Below, one piece after another: positions 21,605-33,212 of a stretch of 64,000 nt of DNA. The notes below the pieces were generated by a model. It saw nothing but the letters and a program-made list of their open reading frames with translations. It searched no databases and was not told the origin of the DNA. How positions within the stretch are numbered: position 1 is the first letter of the stretch; each line of letters opens with the position of its first letter. This stretch comes from Salminus brasiliensis (taxonomy: Eukaryota > Chordata > Actinopteri > Characiformes > Bryconidae). The position numbers and the translations under genes were made by a program. The stretch lies in contig NC_132901.1 of assembly GCF_030463535.1 (NCBI RefSeq), positions 3,553,640 through 3,617,639 of the forward strand, in the 5' to 3' direction.

Positions 21605-21765
21605 CCGATGAGCCATAACATTAGAACCACCTGCCTACTATGGGGTAGGTCCACCACAGACTCCGCAAGTGACCTCTGAAGGTGGTATCTTGTGGTATCT
21701 GGCAACAAGATGTTAGCAGCAGCAGGTCTTTGAAGTCTTGTAAGACGTAAGGTGGAGCCTCCAGC
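21605..21765 (-). mobile_element. Tc1 C-terminal fragment, minus strand
   Basis: Begins 'CGATGAGCCATAACATTAGA', the Tc1 inverted end. Reading the other strand gives 'LKDLLLLTSCCQIPQDTTFR', the conserved C-terminal part of this transposase family. The match ends near 21765. Confidence 0.8.
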
Positions 21766-22960
21766 CTTAGGTGCTCATGACCATGTACTGACCACAGCAT
21801 ACCAGAAACAAAAGCCACTGTAGATGAAGATAATCAATGATAATCACTTCACCGGTCAAGGTGGTGTATAAGGTGTTATGCTTATCAATCAGTATTTGGT
21901 TAATTCTCACCCACTTGCTATAAGACCACCATAATCGCACAATGGGAACCACCAACTCTGGGAAGGTGAAGGCCAGCAGTACTGTATCTTCTCAATGCTA
22001 GCATTGTGCTATTGAGGGCTACCATCCTGCCAATCCAGAGAAAGCAAGGCCAACTGTGCTTTCTTGTGGACTCCTGGCCACAGCTGGCAGTAGCATCACT
22101 AAAGATTGTGATGATTGGGGTCAGCGCTTAGACAGTTGCGCCACCCAGGAGCTCAAACTTCCTATATCATCATGCTATACCAGCCATAGGTGGTCGTAGA
22201 TGGCCATGGTCATGGAGGGCATCATTACGTGATGGGACAACCTACAAAGCTGATCACAGCAGCACTCAGGAGCATCATGGCCATCACATCACAGGGTCAC
22301 GAGCAGGTTTTGTAAGAGGATTGGTGGCCACTGAGCAATTTGCTTTAGTTCTGACTGACTCATAAGAGCTTGTAAACCAGCTCATGGTCATGTTCACGAA
22401 GCATGAAGTTTGCTAAAGTTAGCCTGGGCTAACTCGGCGAGCCATAGGCCCTGTGAAGACACGGCTTGGCTATCAGAGGTCACTGACCACATCAGTCACA
22501 CTTCACTGATTGATTTAATTAAGCAGCACAAGCTTTATTATGAATGCGGTTGATGAGTGTTACGAGGCCTGGCAGAAGCTGGAGGAGGAACTGTCTTGCG
22601 TTCTGGACTTGGCACCGATACATCTCATTTAGTTGCGTCTGGAGAGGCATGTGCTGCTCGGCCCGGTTCATGATAACACGCCACAATGAGCCGTTGGGTT
22701 TATGAAGGGTCTTGGCTTGTAAGTCAGCACTATAATATGTTGCCATGCTCACTAATGTCTATGGATGCCCACAAGGACTGGTTAAACGGGGGCCCCATCT
22801 GGGTTGAACACTGCATATGGGGACTAGATGTGAGATTACGGTGGGCTGTAACATCGGGGCCCATTTAGGAAGCCCAACTGGGTTCCAGTAACAACACATT
22901 ACGTAAAAACTCACTCAGAGTCCATCCCCCTCTGGAACCCACCTAGTCCATGTTCCACCT
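21766..22960. other. Intergenic, unclassified
   Basis: No exon seen. At 22128-22165 the sequence 'TTAGACAGTTGCGCCACCCA' matches the tRNA-like head found at 52488 and 53300, on the minus strand. The minus-strand ORF 22519-22752 has no recognisable domain. Confidence 0.45.
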
Positions 22961-22974
22961 ATGTGAACCCCACC

Positions 22975-23235
22975 CACATAGCCTACCCTAAATCACTGGG
23001 TGTATGCAGAACTACCCCCTTGGACAGGGCAGCAGCCCATTATAGGGTACCACACACACCACACAATTCATTCAAGGGCCGATTTACCATGGCCAATGCA
23101 CCTACCATGGGTTTACCAGAGCTACAGGAGAAAACCAGACCACCCAGAGGAAACCCACTAAGACATAAGGGGGAGAACATACCAAACTCCTCCCATACAG
23201 AGACCAGAGTGAGGATCGAACCTACTATACATCCT
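22975..23235. repeat. Dispersed repeat (GGAAACCCACTAAGACATAA type)
   Basis: 'CCTTGGACAGGGCAGCAGCC', 'GGAGAAAACCAGACCACCCA' and 'GGAGAACATACCAAACTCC' in this order are the diagnostic phrases of a widespread fish repeat; another segment of it is at 7452-7600. Confidence 0.6.
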
Positions 23236-23540
23236 CAGATGGCACACTCTGATGACCTAAGCGTTTGTCCATGGTTACAGGGTGGTCCAGGGCGCTGTTG
23301 GCCAGAAGGTTTGAGATAGATCTGGAAATATTTGGCAACCCAGCGAGTCTCCTGTTCCACAGCTTGCCCTTTCATAGCAACAAAGCACCGGCCATTCCCA
23401 GCTCCAGGCTCCAAGACAAAGATGAGGGTCTTCTTCTGCACCATGATGTTGCACCATATTGATCCCAGACTAATGAAGAAGGCCAAGAACCTTATAACCT
23501 CTAACTGTAAGTGCTGCACTCGAAGGACCTTCTGTAGCAC
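23235..23540 (-). other. Open reading frame of unknown identity, minus strand
   Basis: 101-codon open frame reading 'MLQKVLRVQHLQLEVIRF', a short hydrophobic stretch, 'MVQKKTLIFVLEPGAGNG', 'GQAVEQETRWVAKYF'. It has ordinary amino-acid composition and is not a simple repeat. I do not recognise it. It could be a decayed gene or retrocopy fragment, or chance. Confidence 0.25.
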
Positions 23541-23550
23541 CTTTATTTAG

Positions 23551-25020
23551 TCAGAGAAAGTTCATACACATCGCGGCTGGGAAGCCCGGTAGCTTCCTGG
23601 CAATGCCGCATCTCGGCAGTTCGTTGCTAGAGCTAGAGGGAGCTATGAGTGGGTGGGTTAATTGACGAGCCACGATTTCTACCACATTGGGAGAACTTTA
23701 ATACATTTTAATTTATTCAAAAATTCACTTTTAATCATGAATGGACTCCTACGTATGATGTTCTGGACCTTGGCATGAGGAATGTTTCTCTAACTGAACC
23801 TTATTGAATTTGAATGAAATACCCATTTTCTAAAGAACGGTTAGAAATCCATTCAAATATCCATTCAAATATCTTAGCAAAAGTCAATCTGTCAAACCCA
23901 GCACCCTGCATTTTTTTGCACCATCTGTAGAAACTGTAAAACCTTTCAGATATAACCTTGACTCTATACAATGCATGAAAGTCAACGAGAAACCAGGTAA
24001 CTGTCAGACCACAATAGAAGAAAAGCTGAAGGCACAGTATATCGAATGTGATGACGTGAGTTCATGCGATCTGCTTGTCATCCAGCATAGCGAACGCGGT
24101 GCTGTCCGTGGTGCTGATGCGGCCAAAAGTCATGAATAAGCATGTATTGTCCAGTCCCAGAGCACTCAGAGGAACGCAATGCAGTTCGCTCGCAGCCTTG
24201 CATGCAGTACGGTGCCCAGATTGCGATTCTGGCTTCTGGTGTGTGTGTTTTATGGTGGACAGTATAGCCAGTGTCTATGGTCATTATGGAGCTTGATGTG
24301 ATTAGACATCCAGCAAACAGCAACAAAATACATTAGAAATGGAAAAGGATATGTGGTAGATGTGTTGTCTTTTCTCTGTGTTTGGTTCAGTTTGTTTATT
24401 TGTGTTTATGTTACAGGGTTTGATGGTCAGATGGTAAGAGGAGCTGATCCAGGCCTCTTGTGTATACGGTCAAACTCAATAACACAAACTCAATTACCGC
24501 AGCACGAGAGCACCAAAGCACTGCCATTCCCACTCTGCCTGATCTCATCATCAGCTCAAACCTCTAGGGTCATCCGTCTACCTCCGGTCAGCCGCGGACA
24601 ACAGCAGAGCCAGAAGTACAGGGTTACTCTCTTTCCTCTGGCTGTGGCGTACGGTAAGATTCACGGTAGCCTCCCCGATTTGGGTAAGCTGGTTAACAGC
24701 TGGCGGGACAGCAGGACCCTGAGTCGTAGCCTTGCGTAGCCTCAGGACTCACTGTGTGGGTGTGTGTGTGTGTGTGTGTGTGTTTTGTGCTGACTGTAGA
24801 TCTTCAGTGCACCACTGAAGTGTGTTTTGATATTCAAAGCCCTTCTGGGTCTTTTGGTTGCGCAATTGTTCAGCCTCAGAACTTTAATAGGGTGCAGTAG
24901 ATGCCTCCTCGAGCTGGACGGAGGGCATTTAAGGACACTTACACAATCCACAAGCAACAGCATCGCCAGTTCTTGTTCTGTTGGACTTTAACCAGCCCTT
25001 TTCCATTCCATGTAGACATT
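23551..25020. other. Intergenic, unclassified
   Basis: No gene or repeat class recognised apart from a (GT)n tract at about 24757-24783. The 128-aa ORF at 24353-24739 shows no motif. Confidence 0.45.
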
Positions 25021-25024
25021 CGCC

Positions 25025-25200
25025 TATGTGCCAAAACATTACAACCACTGATGCCTATTGTATTAATGTGCTCCACAAGACCACTGAAGATGCCTGTGGC
25101 GTCTGGTGCCGAGACGTTACAGCAGATCCTTGATGTCCTGTGAGTTGCAAAGTTGACCCATTGCAGATGTAGTCAATTCAGGAGGCCAAGTCAACACCTT
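25025..25200 (-). mobile_element. Decayed Tc1-like fragment
   Basis: 'TGTGCCAAAACATTACAACC' followed by 'TGGTGCCGAGACGTTACAGC' then 'AGATCCTTGATGTCCTG' follows the order of a Tc1 end plus C-terminal transposase on the minus strand, but divergence is high. Confidence 0.5.
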
Positions 25201-25681
25201 GATGTCTTCTTTATGTTCCTTAAACCATTCCTATACAACATGAGCACCTAAGCCTGATAAAAGAGACCCCTGCCATCAAGAAATACCATTAATATGAAGG
25301 TGTGTCCCAGGCACAGAGCTTACACTGTCTCCCACAGCTTGTCCCCCTCCTGCAGTGCATCCCTTGCCATAACCTACAGTGCAGAAGGTCAGAGTCAAGT
25401 ACATTTGTAACACTGACTCCCTGGATATTTTCAAATCATGCCTCAAAACTCAACTAGGTGCCTATTTATTATTATTATGTTGCAGATGCCCATTGCAAGG
25501 CCATTGTACACTCTTTAAGCAATGCCACAGAAGAGCCACTTTTGCTTTCAGATTCGTCACACTCACAAACCTCCATAACTATAACCTTTTTTATGGGACC
25601 AAAATCAGGTGGTTCAGATCTGGTGGGATAGCTTCTGTTACCCTCATGCATCAATGAGCCTTGGATGCCCTGACATCTCGT
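25201..25681. other. Intergenic, unclassified
   Basis: A stretch at about 25405-25475 ('CTCCCTGGATATTTTCAAAT' followed by 'CAAAACTCAACTAGG') resembles a LINE 3' end but is too short to assign. Confidence 0.35.
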
Positions 25682-26180
25682 CATCTATACGTACAAAAGT
25701 ATCCAGAGTGAGATCAGCTGCATTACGGTGTACCCATTTCTGACCCATTACAGTCATCTAGTTGCACGTTCTCAGCTTGTTTAATCATCCTAGCGAAGCC
25801 CTGCCAATTTTACAGGATACTCTGGAGCAGCCAGGCATAAAGAGTCTAAAGCCACGCATGAGTCACCATGCCCACCATGCCATCCGGTAGATAGAGAGGT
25901 ATAAAGCCCTGCGGCACTGAGCTGTGGAGCAGTGGAACTGACTTCTCTGGAGTGCTGGGGCCCCAGCCATTACCTCTGAGTGGCATTTTTGATCTATAAC
26001 TCATTACCCGTTATCAGTACCTGGCCTCAGTAATGCTCTCATGGACGAATGCCATCAAATCCTCACAGCAATGTTCCAAAATCTTACGTAAAGCTTTTGC
26101 TGCAGCAAAAGGAGAAGAGGCTGATAAACTTCGATTTCAAAGCAGGAATAGGTGTCTACAAACTTTTGAACATATAGTTT
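25682..26180. mobile_element. TA-type MITE (CACTATATG family), mosaic copy
   Basis: Left 'CTATACGTACAAAAGTATCC', right 'GTCTACAAACTTTTGAACAT' plus 'ATAGT'. The interior ('TATAAAGCCCTGCGGCACTG', 'GAATGCCATCAAATCCTCAC') runs in the orientation opposite to that expected from these ends, so an inversion or recombination between copies is possible. Confidence 0.6.
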
Positions 26181-26249
26181 AACAGTGATATATGGTGTCA
26201 ATAAACAGTTAATCAATCTACTAGAGTCTACATTGGCCTGGTAGCTCCA

Positions 26250-26644
26250 AGCATGGCAATGGTCAAAAGCCAATCCGCACCAAGAGCCCTTAGAGCTTCA
26301 AGTACAGCTCGGCTCGACCCGCCATCCCTTAAAATCTACGGAAGACGAGCGTCCAGACTTTTTACTGCCCTTCACTGAAGTGGTGGAACGAGCTTCCCCA
26401 GGGAGTCCAACGCTTGCTGTCTTCAAACCCAGACTGAAGACCCTCCTCTTTTGAGAGGACTTGGGCGATTAGTAGAGTATTATGGTCACCTTACTGACTT
26501 GTGTTTAGTAGAGTCTAAACTTAGAGGATCTTTGAATTATTAGTCTATTCAAACTAGCTGAGGTTTTTCTTGGGTAAATAGCAGAGCACTTTTGTAAGTC
26601 GCTCTGGAGAAGAACATCTGCTGAATGCCTTAAATGTAAATGTA
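26250..26644 (+). mobile_element. L2-type LINE 3' end fragment
   Basis: Matches the longer copy at 56208-56605 along its length ('GGCAATGGTCAAAAGCC', 'GAAGTGGTGGAACGAGCTTC', 'GTAAGTCGCTCTGGAGAAGA') and ends in TAAATG repeats. The coding part is broken by stops and indels. Confidence 0.85.
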
Positions 26645-27030
26645 AGCATGCCTTGACCCATCGACTGGTCATAGAATTATTCTGTAGAGACAGGGTTTGT
26701 CCAGTCTGTGAAATCTCTACCCTTCAGTCATTCTCCAAGCACAGCGGCTTTCCATCTCAGTGCAGATCCAACCCTGCGTGTCTTTCCGGCATAAAGGATG
26801 AGGAAGATTCCAGATTTTACCTTTCATGGGGAGAATAAGACCACTTAGCTGCTGTCGTCTAGGTATTGTAAATATGGAGGGTGAATTATTTAAACCGCCT
26901 TAAAAGTTCCTACTGGGATCGTTATAGATGTGTGTGTTTTTTCCTCCATTTCTAATACCAGCTGGAAGACAGCAGTCCGGCTCTGAACAGAGAAAAAGCT
27001 TTTAAAGGAGTGTTTGGGAGATGGCGGAGG
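26645..27030. other. Intergenic, nothing recognised
   Basis: No exon or repeat seen. Confidence 0.5.
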
Positions 27031-27034
27031 GAAA

Positions 27035-27141
27035 GTGAAGGAGAGAGAGTGAGTGAGAGAGATAGACAGAGAGAGAGAGAGAAGGGGGTGAATATTTATG
27101 TGGGTAGGAAAGAAAGGCAAACCAAGAGAAGAGTGCAAGAC

Positions 27142-27196
<55 letters not shown>

Positions 27197-27234
27197 GGGA
27201 AGAGAGAGGTGTGGGTGAGCCAGAGGTAAAATGG

Positions 27235-27275
<41 letters not shown>
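27035..27275. repeat. GA-rich microsatellite block
   Basis: Three GA arrays (about 27039-27081, 27147-27192 and 27236-27272) with short unique spacers. Confidence 0.93.
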
Positions 27276-27534
27276 GAGAAAAGACATTAATGGCTCTTTG
27301 AGTCGCTGTGTCTTGCTTTTAGAAAGGCATGAATTAAAGATGGAGGGAAGAACGCGGAGGACAGGGGAAAAACAGCAGGATGCTTTTCCCTAAGAGGCAC
27401 CATGGATAGAGCTGATCTGGAGTCAGGAGAAGATTTGGGTTCATGTTGTGGCAGATCTGTGATGGAGAACAATGAAACTGATTCTGTTGTCAGTGGTTTA
27501 ACCTTTACTACAGTCAGTGGCGTGATCCCATTGA

Positions 27535-27845
27535 CCTGCACTGGTGATTATGAACAAATACTGTATTCAGTATATTAGCATGAAAATATATTGATCACCA
27601 CGGACGTGAACCGTGAGATCTTTAACCTGCACTGGCAAAAACACTCAGATGTATTCAGCACCATGGACAGCGACCGTGCACCATTTGGCTAGAGCAGGTG
27701 AAACCGCCAGTGTGCAACTGTATCTAGCACCACGGACAGCGCCATCGCTGACCTGCGCTGATAAAAACTCCCAAAGCGTAAAATATTCAGCACCCTGGAC
27801 AGCGACTCTGTTAACTGGCATTGGTGGGAAAATCAACAAGCACAT
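27535..27845. repeat. Degenerate tandem repeat, 'CAGCACCATGGACAGCGAC' family
   Basis: 'TTCAGCACCATGGACAGCGA', 'CTAGCACCACGGACAGCGCC' and 'TTCAGCACCCTGGACAGCGA' occur about 60 bases apart, each preceded by 'ACCTGCACTGG' or 'CTGCGCTGATAAAAAC'-like sequence. The same family forms the array at 31130-31600. Confidence 0.7.
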
Positions 27846-27869
27846 AAATTCATGTACAAAAATATTTTA

Positions 27870-28250
27870 TTAGGAACACGTTGACATGCCGAAGGTCATG
27901 GGCTAGCAGTGTGTAAACTGATCATGACATTTTAACTCAGAGGATGGCTTGGGAACGCCTACACCTGTAGAAGTGGTGAGGTGTTCATTTGTTGTTAGGT
28001 TGAACACTGGCCAGCGTGCTCATGGCAAGGCGACGTGAATTATCTGAGTTATGAGTTTGAGTTGAGGCCTGACAGTTGGGGCCAGATGGATGGGAGGTTT
28101 CATTTCTGAAGCATTCCTCAACCGGGAATACATCAAAGAAGGCATTGTGGGTGGTAATGACCATGACCAACGACGTCTGGCTAGAAGGGTCAGTGTGAAC
28201 GACTCTGCCAGAAATCGCATCCACATTCCATGCAGGAGGTCCCACACACA
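27870..28250 (+). mobile_element. Tc1-like remnant
   Basis: 'TGACATGCCGAAGGTCATGG' resembles the end at 32577, and 'CATGGCAAGGCGACGTGAAT' reads MARRREL at the likely start of a transposase. Stops and frameshifts follow immediately. Confidence 0.5.
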
Positions 28251-28254
28251 TGTC

Positions 28255-28626
28255 CCACAGTTCTTTGCTAGTTCTTGTAGAGAAGTATCTCCAATATAAT
28301 AAAGACTGTCTAAAGCCAGGTGTGGGCTAAAGGGGTATAAAGTGGAACTGTCTACTCTGGAATAATGGATGCAGTACATCCAGTACTTTTTGGATTAGTT
28401 GGGGAGTTGATGAGGTGGGGTGGTGACCTCACTAGCACTCTTGTCACTGAATGCAATCAAATCCTCACAGTAATGCTCCAGCACAATCTAGTAGAAAGTC
28501 TTTTCCCCTGGACAGTAGAGACAGTTACTCCAACAAAAGCAGGATCAGCTCTTTTTAATTGATTATTTATCTTGATTTTGCAAGAAAAAATGAATGAGCA
28601 GGTGTCCCAATACTTTTGTCCAGATG
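28255..28626. mobile_element. TA-type MITE (CACTATATG family), left-truncated
   Basis: Contains 'GTAGAGAAGTATCTCCAATA', 'GTTGGGGAGTTGATGAGGTG', 'GAATGCAATCAAATCCTCAC' and the right end 'GTGTCCCAATACTTTTGTCC'. The left terminus is not recognisable. Confidence 0.7.
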
Positions 28627-29109
28627 ATGAATAATTCATTGCATTGGTGTGACCAATGCAGTTGTAAATCTGTAGAGATAAAAAGAGAGAGAGCAAGAAA
28701 GGCTTTTATACTTATAAATAAGGCTCGTTCAGGTGAGGACAGGTGAGTGCAGCTCGGTCTCAGTCTGGCCTATCAGAGCTGGCCTTGCTTCACAGCATTT
28801 ATGGCAGCTGCCAATCAACATTCTGTCTGAACATCAGTTTATCTGAGGAACATGAGGTGTGTTCAGTCATTATGGAACATACAGTGCAACCATTGCTTTA
28901 GCTGTTATGGCCCAGTAACAGTATCTGCCTTTTAACACTAGTTCTATCCACATTTAATAGGGTTTTAGGTTTGTGCAGAGCTGCACCGAGCACAAAATGA
29001 CATCCCATCTGACAGAGCCTCATATTCTGAAGTGGACAGTTTGACAGGTGAGGAAATTTCTATCGAGCAAAAGACTGTTCTAGTATAAATAAAGCTGTGT
29101 ATTAACACT
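28627..29109. other. Intergenic, nothing recognised
   Basis: No exon or repeat class seen. Confidence 0.45.
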
Positions 29110-29540
29110 GTATTTCCTCTTGTGCAATACTGTCAGTGTCACAGGCAACAACACAACCCCCATGCTTCACAGCTGGCAAGGTCTTCTTTTCATGAAATGC
29201 AGTTTCTTAATTTCTTCCAATGTACCTTTAGGAATTGTGGCCAAAAAGTCATATTTTGACCTCATCAGCCCACAGCACTTGTGTTCAAAGTGCATCTGCA
29301 GGTAGGATTTCATTCTTATGGTTCTTCTATGAAGATTATGTTATGTAAGCAAAGTTGCACAGTGGATCCAGGTTCCTCCAGGTCATTGGGGGTTTTGATT
29401 TGCCCATCCTAACAGCATACAAGCAGACCTCCTAGAGCTTTATGGTCTTCCAGATCTCATCTTGACCTTCACAGTTGCCCTGAACTGCCATTTCTTGCCC
29501 AGTCTTTTGCATAAGACTCATCCACATGAGTTAGTGTTGG
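29110..29540 (-). mobile_element. DNA transposon fragment, class not determined
   Basis: 'CCCCCATGCTTCACAGCTGG', 'GTGGCCAAAAAGTCATATTT' then 'TGACCTCATCAGCCCACAGC' and 'GAGCTTTATGGTCTTCCAGA' are phrases I know from a repeat common in fish DNA. I recall it as a transposase read on the minus strand but cannot fix the superfamily. Confidence 0.4.
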
Positions 29541-30014
29541 GTGAAAGACATGAAAACAAGCTTGAATGTTGAATGTGTCTTTATGAAAGGAAGAGAGAAA
29601 CCATTTGGTTCAGTATCTGTTAATTGATGTTTGCATCAGCAGTCGTTCTGAACTGCAATTACAGAGTTTTCCACAGAAACAAATACTAATAGGTCTGCTT
29701 GCAGATGTATATTACTTTCCATGTGCAATTTGAGATGATTCACTCTGTTGTTATAGAAGTCATTTCCTCTGAGATGCAATCACGTTTATTTGCAGGCTGT
29801 GGTTTTCCTCTTGCTGTGCATTTACTTTGCAGCAATTCACACTCCAGTATCGTAATAGAGCAAGAAAAAGCAAATGCTTTACTGATGAGTGTGAAATGTG
29901 AGCGTGCATCAGCTGGGTAATTAACATAATTTCCCTTAAAAACATTAATGTAAGTTACAATCTTTTTGTGTTTTGGTGCAAGTTCATGCAACACATTTTC
30001 ATTCCAAGTGAAAG

Positions 30015-30482
30015 TGTCATGGTGGGTTAGGCCAGACACAGAGGGATGAACACTCTGAGCAGAGATGGGTCCAATGCAAGTATCTTTATTAACAGAATAC
30101 AAGATAACAAAAAGGGGAGGACGTAGCAAAAGTGACCATGAGTAGTAAAGCCAGCTCGAGAGCAGAAGGAGACTCTCCCTGGAACAACGACTGAACCTCA
30201 CTGGAAGCTCGAACCTCAGAGAAGATCAGGAGTTGACGACGGAGTCGAGCCGACGCTGGCCTAGCGCTATGTGGACAACGGAAGCGAACCTCATTGGCAA
30301 CCTCAAGACCATAAACCATCTAATTCTCAGTGTAGAGTCTAGCGTGGAAGCCCCTTAAGTACCCCCAGCCTCAGGTGAAACACATCAACTAAACAAGACG
30401 TGACAAACCTGAATCAAAACACATGAACCGAGTCTGTGAATCAAAACATACCCCGGGGGAGGGCACCCCCGAGGGGCTGACA
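30015..30482 (-). mobile_element. Probable solo LTR, minus strand
   Basis: Ends are TGTCA...TGACA, so the minus strand starts TG and ends CA. On the minus strand there is GC-rich sequence, 'GGGGTACTTAAGGGGCTTCC' as a TATA-like core, and later 'CTGTTAATAAAGATACTTGC' as a polyadenylation signal, in the order of an LTR. No internal retrotransposon sequence is next to it. Clear 5-bp target duplication is not visible (CCAAG against GAAAG). Confidence 0.65.
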
Positions 30483-31130
30483 CCAAGCAGTGTTGAGACA
30501 ACTTTCTGATGCTACTATTATGATACTACTGCACCATTTCATAGGTTTTAGAAAGATGTAAAAATATATCATATAAGATATTTCCATAATGAGTGAGACA
30601 GCTGTACAACATCTGGAATAGGGTTAGAATAAACGAACACACTAGTCCATTATCTACCATTTAATCATGTCTGTGTTTTCCTATTCGGAACACAATTGAT
30701 ATTAATTCTCAGTTCTTTAAAGTGTTGCTTTCCCAGTCACACCAGTAACATCAAATGAACTGCTTAAAAGGGCAGAAACTCCCACTGGATCTATTCCTCT
30801 GTTTTCTCACTTAAGAATACACTGTTGGCTGAGTGTAATGTAATTGCATTTTTTACGCAGTAAGTGCAGTAAGTGTAGAGGGTAATAACACTGCCGACTA
30901 GGTCTGATTCCCTAGGCCAGGCAGTCACACCACACCACGACTATAAGAGTCATAAAGCAACCGACTCCTGACACTACCTTTGCCTACCTGTGTAACGTGG
31001 TAGTAACATGTAATAGCAACATGTGGATAATCACATCATCATAATAACATCAACATAAATATGAAATAATATTAAATATTATTCATGTAGACACTTAAGT
31101 TTGAGCTATGATTATTAGTCTTGTATTTGT
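30483..31130. other. AT-rich intergenic DNA
   Basis: No gene or repeat class seen. Confidence 0.5.
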
Positions 31131-31600
31131 CTTGGACAGCAACTCCACTGACATGCACTGCATACATGAACACAAATGAATTCAGAGCCATGAACAGCGA
31201 CTAAATGGGCTGAACTGCACCTTTATAGGTGCAGACGGCCTGGGTTTCAGCACCGTGGACATCAACACCACACGCCTTCAGTTGCACGTATGGAAACGAC
31301 TTAATTCAGCACCATGGACAGAGACTCTACCAAACACAGGGATGCAAAGTGATTCAGCACCACAGACAGAGACTCTACCAAACACAGGGATGCAAAGTGA
31401 TTCAGTACCACGGACAGAGACTCTACCAAACACAGGGATGCAAAGTGATTCAGTACCACGGACAGAGACTCTACTAAACACAGGGATGCAAAGTGATTCA
31501 GTACCACGGACAGCGACACCCTCGCCCTGATATGCGTGCATGTATGGAGCGAGAGAGGGAGAGGCCTATTTGAGATTCAGCACCACGGACAGCAAACACA
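31130..31600. repeat. 48-bp minisatellite within a longer degenerate array
   Basis: A 48-bp unit ('CACGGACAGAGACTCTACCA' then 'AACACAGGGATGCAAAGTGA' then 'TTCAGTAC') repeats about four times from 31306 to 31510 with few differences. Flanking sequence to 31135 and 31600 has weaker copies of 'TTCAGCACCACGGACAGCA', linking it to the block at 27535. ORFs on both strands follow from the 48-bp length. Confidence 0.9.
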
Positions 31601-31749
31601 GCTGCTCTTTGCTTGCAGACAAACGTATTTTCTATTGAAAAGTCAATCATCAATATTAATATTAATAACAATATTTTTCATTTTGAAAGGTTTTACAAGA
31701 GCCTGTCTTCAGATGGGTGATCTACAGTCTCAGCCTAGTCTAAGATTAG

Positions 31750-31834
31750 TGTGTGTGTGTGTGTGTGCGCATGCAGCTGAATCAGTGGAAGATGAATCCT
31801 GAGCTTCGAGTCGCTACACCTGCTCCCCCTAGTG

Positions 31835-31870
<36 letters not shown>
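31750..31870. repeat. (GT)n and (CA)n microsatellites
   Basis: GT tract at about 31750-31768 and CA tract at about 31841-31869. Confidence 0.9.
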
Positions 31871-31872
<2 letters not shown>

Positions 31873-32014
31873 AATGCTGAAGTCAATCATGTTAATGTTC
31901 TATTAATAAATGACAGGATATAGCCAGTAATTAGCATAATGAAATAAATGGCATCATGCTAACTGGAGCGACTGGTTGAAATTAATTGCCAATAATATTA
32001 ATGAGTGTACAGGG

Positions 32015-32470
32015 GGAGTGTGTGTGTGTATGTGTGTGTGAATGCTGTGCACCCCATGTTTGTAAACTGGGCCATGTTTTGGTATCATTGCTTGTGTGTG
32101 TGTGTGTGTGTGTGAGTCTCATAAGATGTCCACACACAGTTAGCCTGGCCTGGTAAACACAGAGGAACACACAGATTTCACATGAAAACAATAACATTCG
32201 AGAGACAACAACAGCTGTGCTACCATGACAGCGTCCGTAGCTGCTGTGTGTGTGTGTGTGTGTGTGTGTGTGCATGTATGAGTGCGGCTGTGTCTGTTAC
32301 TGTATATTTTGCTGGTCTACTTGTGTAGAGGAACTACAGAGGAGAAAAGTCTTTGTTAAAAATGCCCATGTGTTTGATTTTTTCACTGAGCTGGAAAAAG
32401 GTTTTAGGCACTTTATTGTAAACCATTTATCTCAGCAGTAAGAGAGAGAGAGAGAGAGAGAGACGCAGTA

Positions 32471-32529
<59 letters not shown>

Positions 32530-32530
32530 G
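32015..32530. repeat. Microsatellite cluster (GT, GA, TA)
   Basis: GT tracts at about 32018-32040, 32094-32114 and 32244-32271, GA at about 32441-32462 and a (TA)n of about 27 units at 32473-32527. Confidence 0.93.
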
Positions 32531-32569
32531 TATAGTACATATTATATACACTATCTATCATTTAAACAG

Positions 32570-32760
32570 TACACTGACATGCCAAAAGTCATGGGACAGG
32601 AACGTGTCAGGATGGGGTAAGGACGCACCGTGTCCCATGACTTTTGCCATGTCCAATGGAAGCTACAGAACGCTGCACTGACCTGTGGGACCTCCTCTTC
32701 CAGTCACACGGACACTTCTAGCCAGTCACGCAGAATTCTGGCCAGTGTTCCACCTCATGA
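32570..32760. mobile_element. Tc1-like terminal fragment
   Basis: 'CACTGACATGCCAAAAGTCA' with an internal inverted echo 'GTCCCATGACTTTTGCCATG'. It is related to the sequence at 27870-28250. Confidence 0.5.
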
Positions 32761-32761
32761 C

Positions 32762-33176
32762 ACATATATGGACAAAAGTATTGGGACACCTGCTCATTCA
32801 TTGTTTTTCCTTTAATCAAGGCCATTAAAAAAGAGTTCATCTACTGTTGCTGTAAGAATTTGATTGTATTCAGCGACTAGAGCATTAGTGAGGCGTGGAC
32901 CTGGATCTCTGTAAAGCGCTTTGTTGAAAGTTGGATGATCACCACTCCACCTCATCATTCCCAACTCCTCCCATAAAGTACTGGATGGAGCTCCACCATC
33001 CATCATTCCAGAGAACACAGTTCTTTCACTGCTCCACAGCTCAATGCTGGGGGGCTTTATACCCCTCTAGCCCACGCCTGCCTGGCATTAGGCAGCATGG
33101 TGTCTACAGGTTCATGTTTATCTGCTTCAGAGAGTCCTATTCTACTGGCAGTACTTTTCTACAGGGACTAGACAAG

Positions 33177-33212
<36 letters not shown>

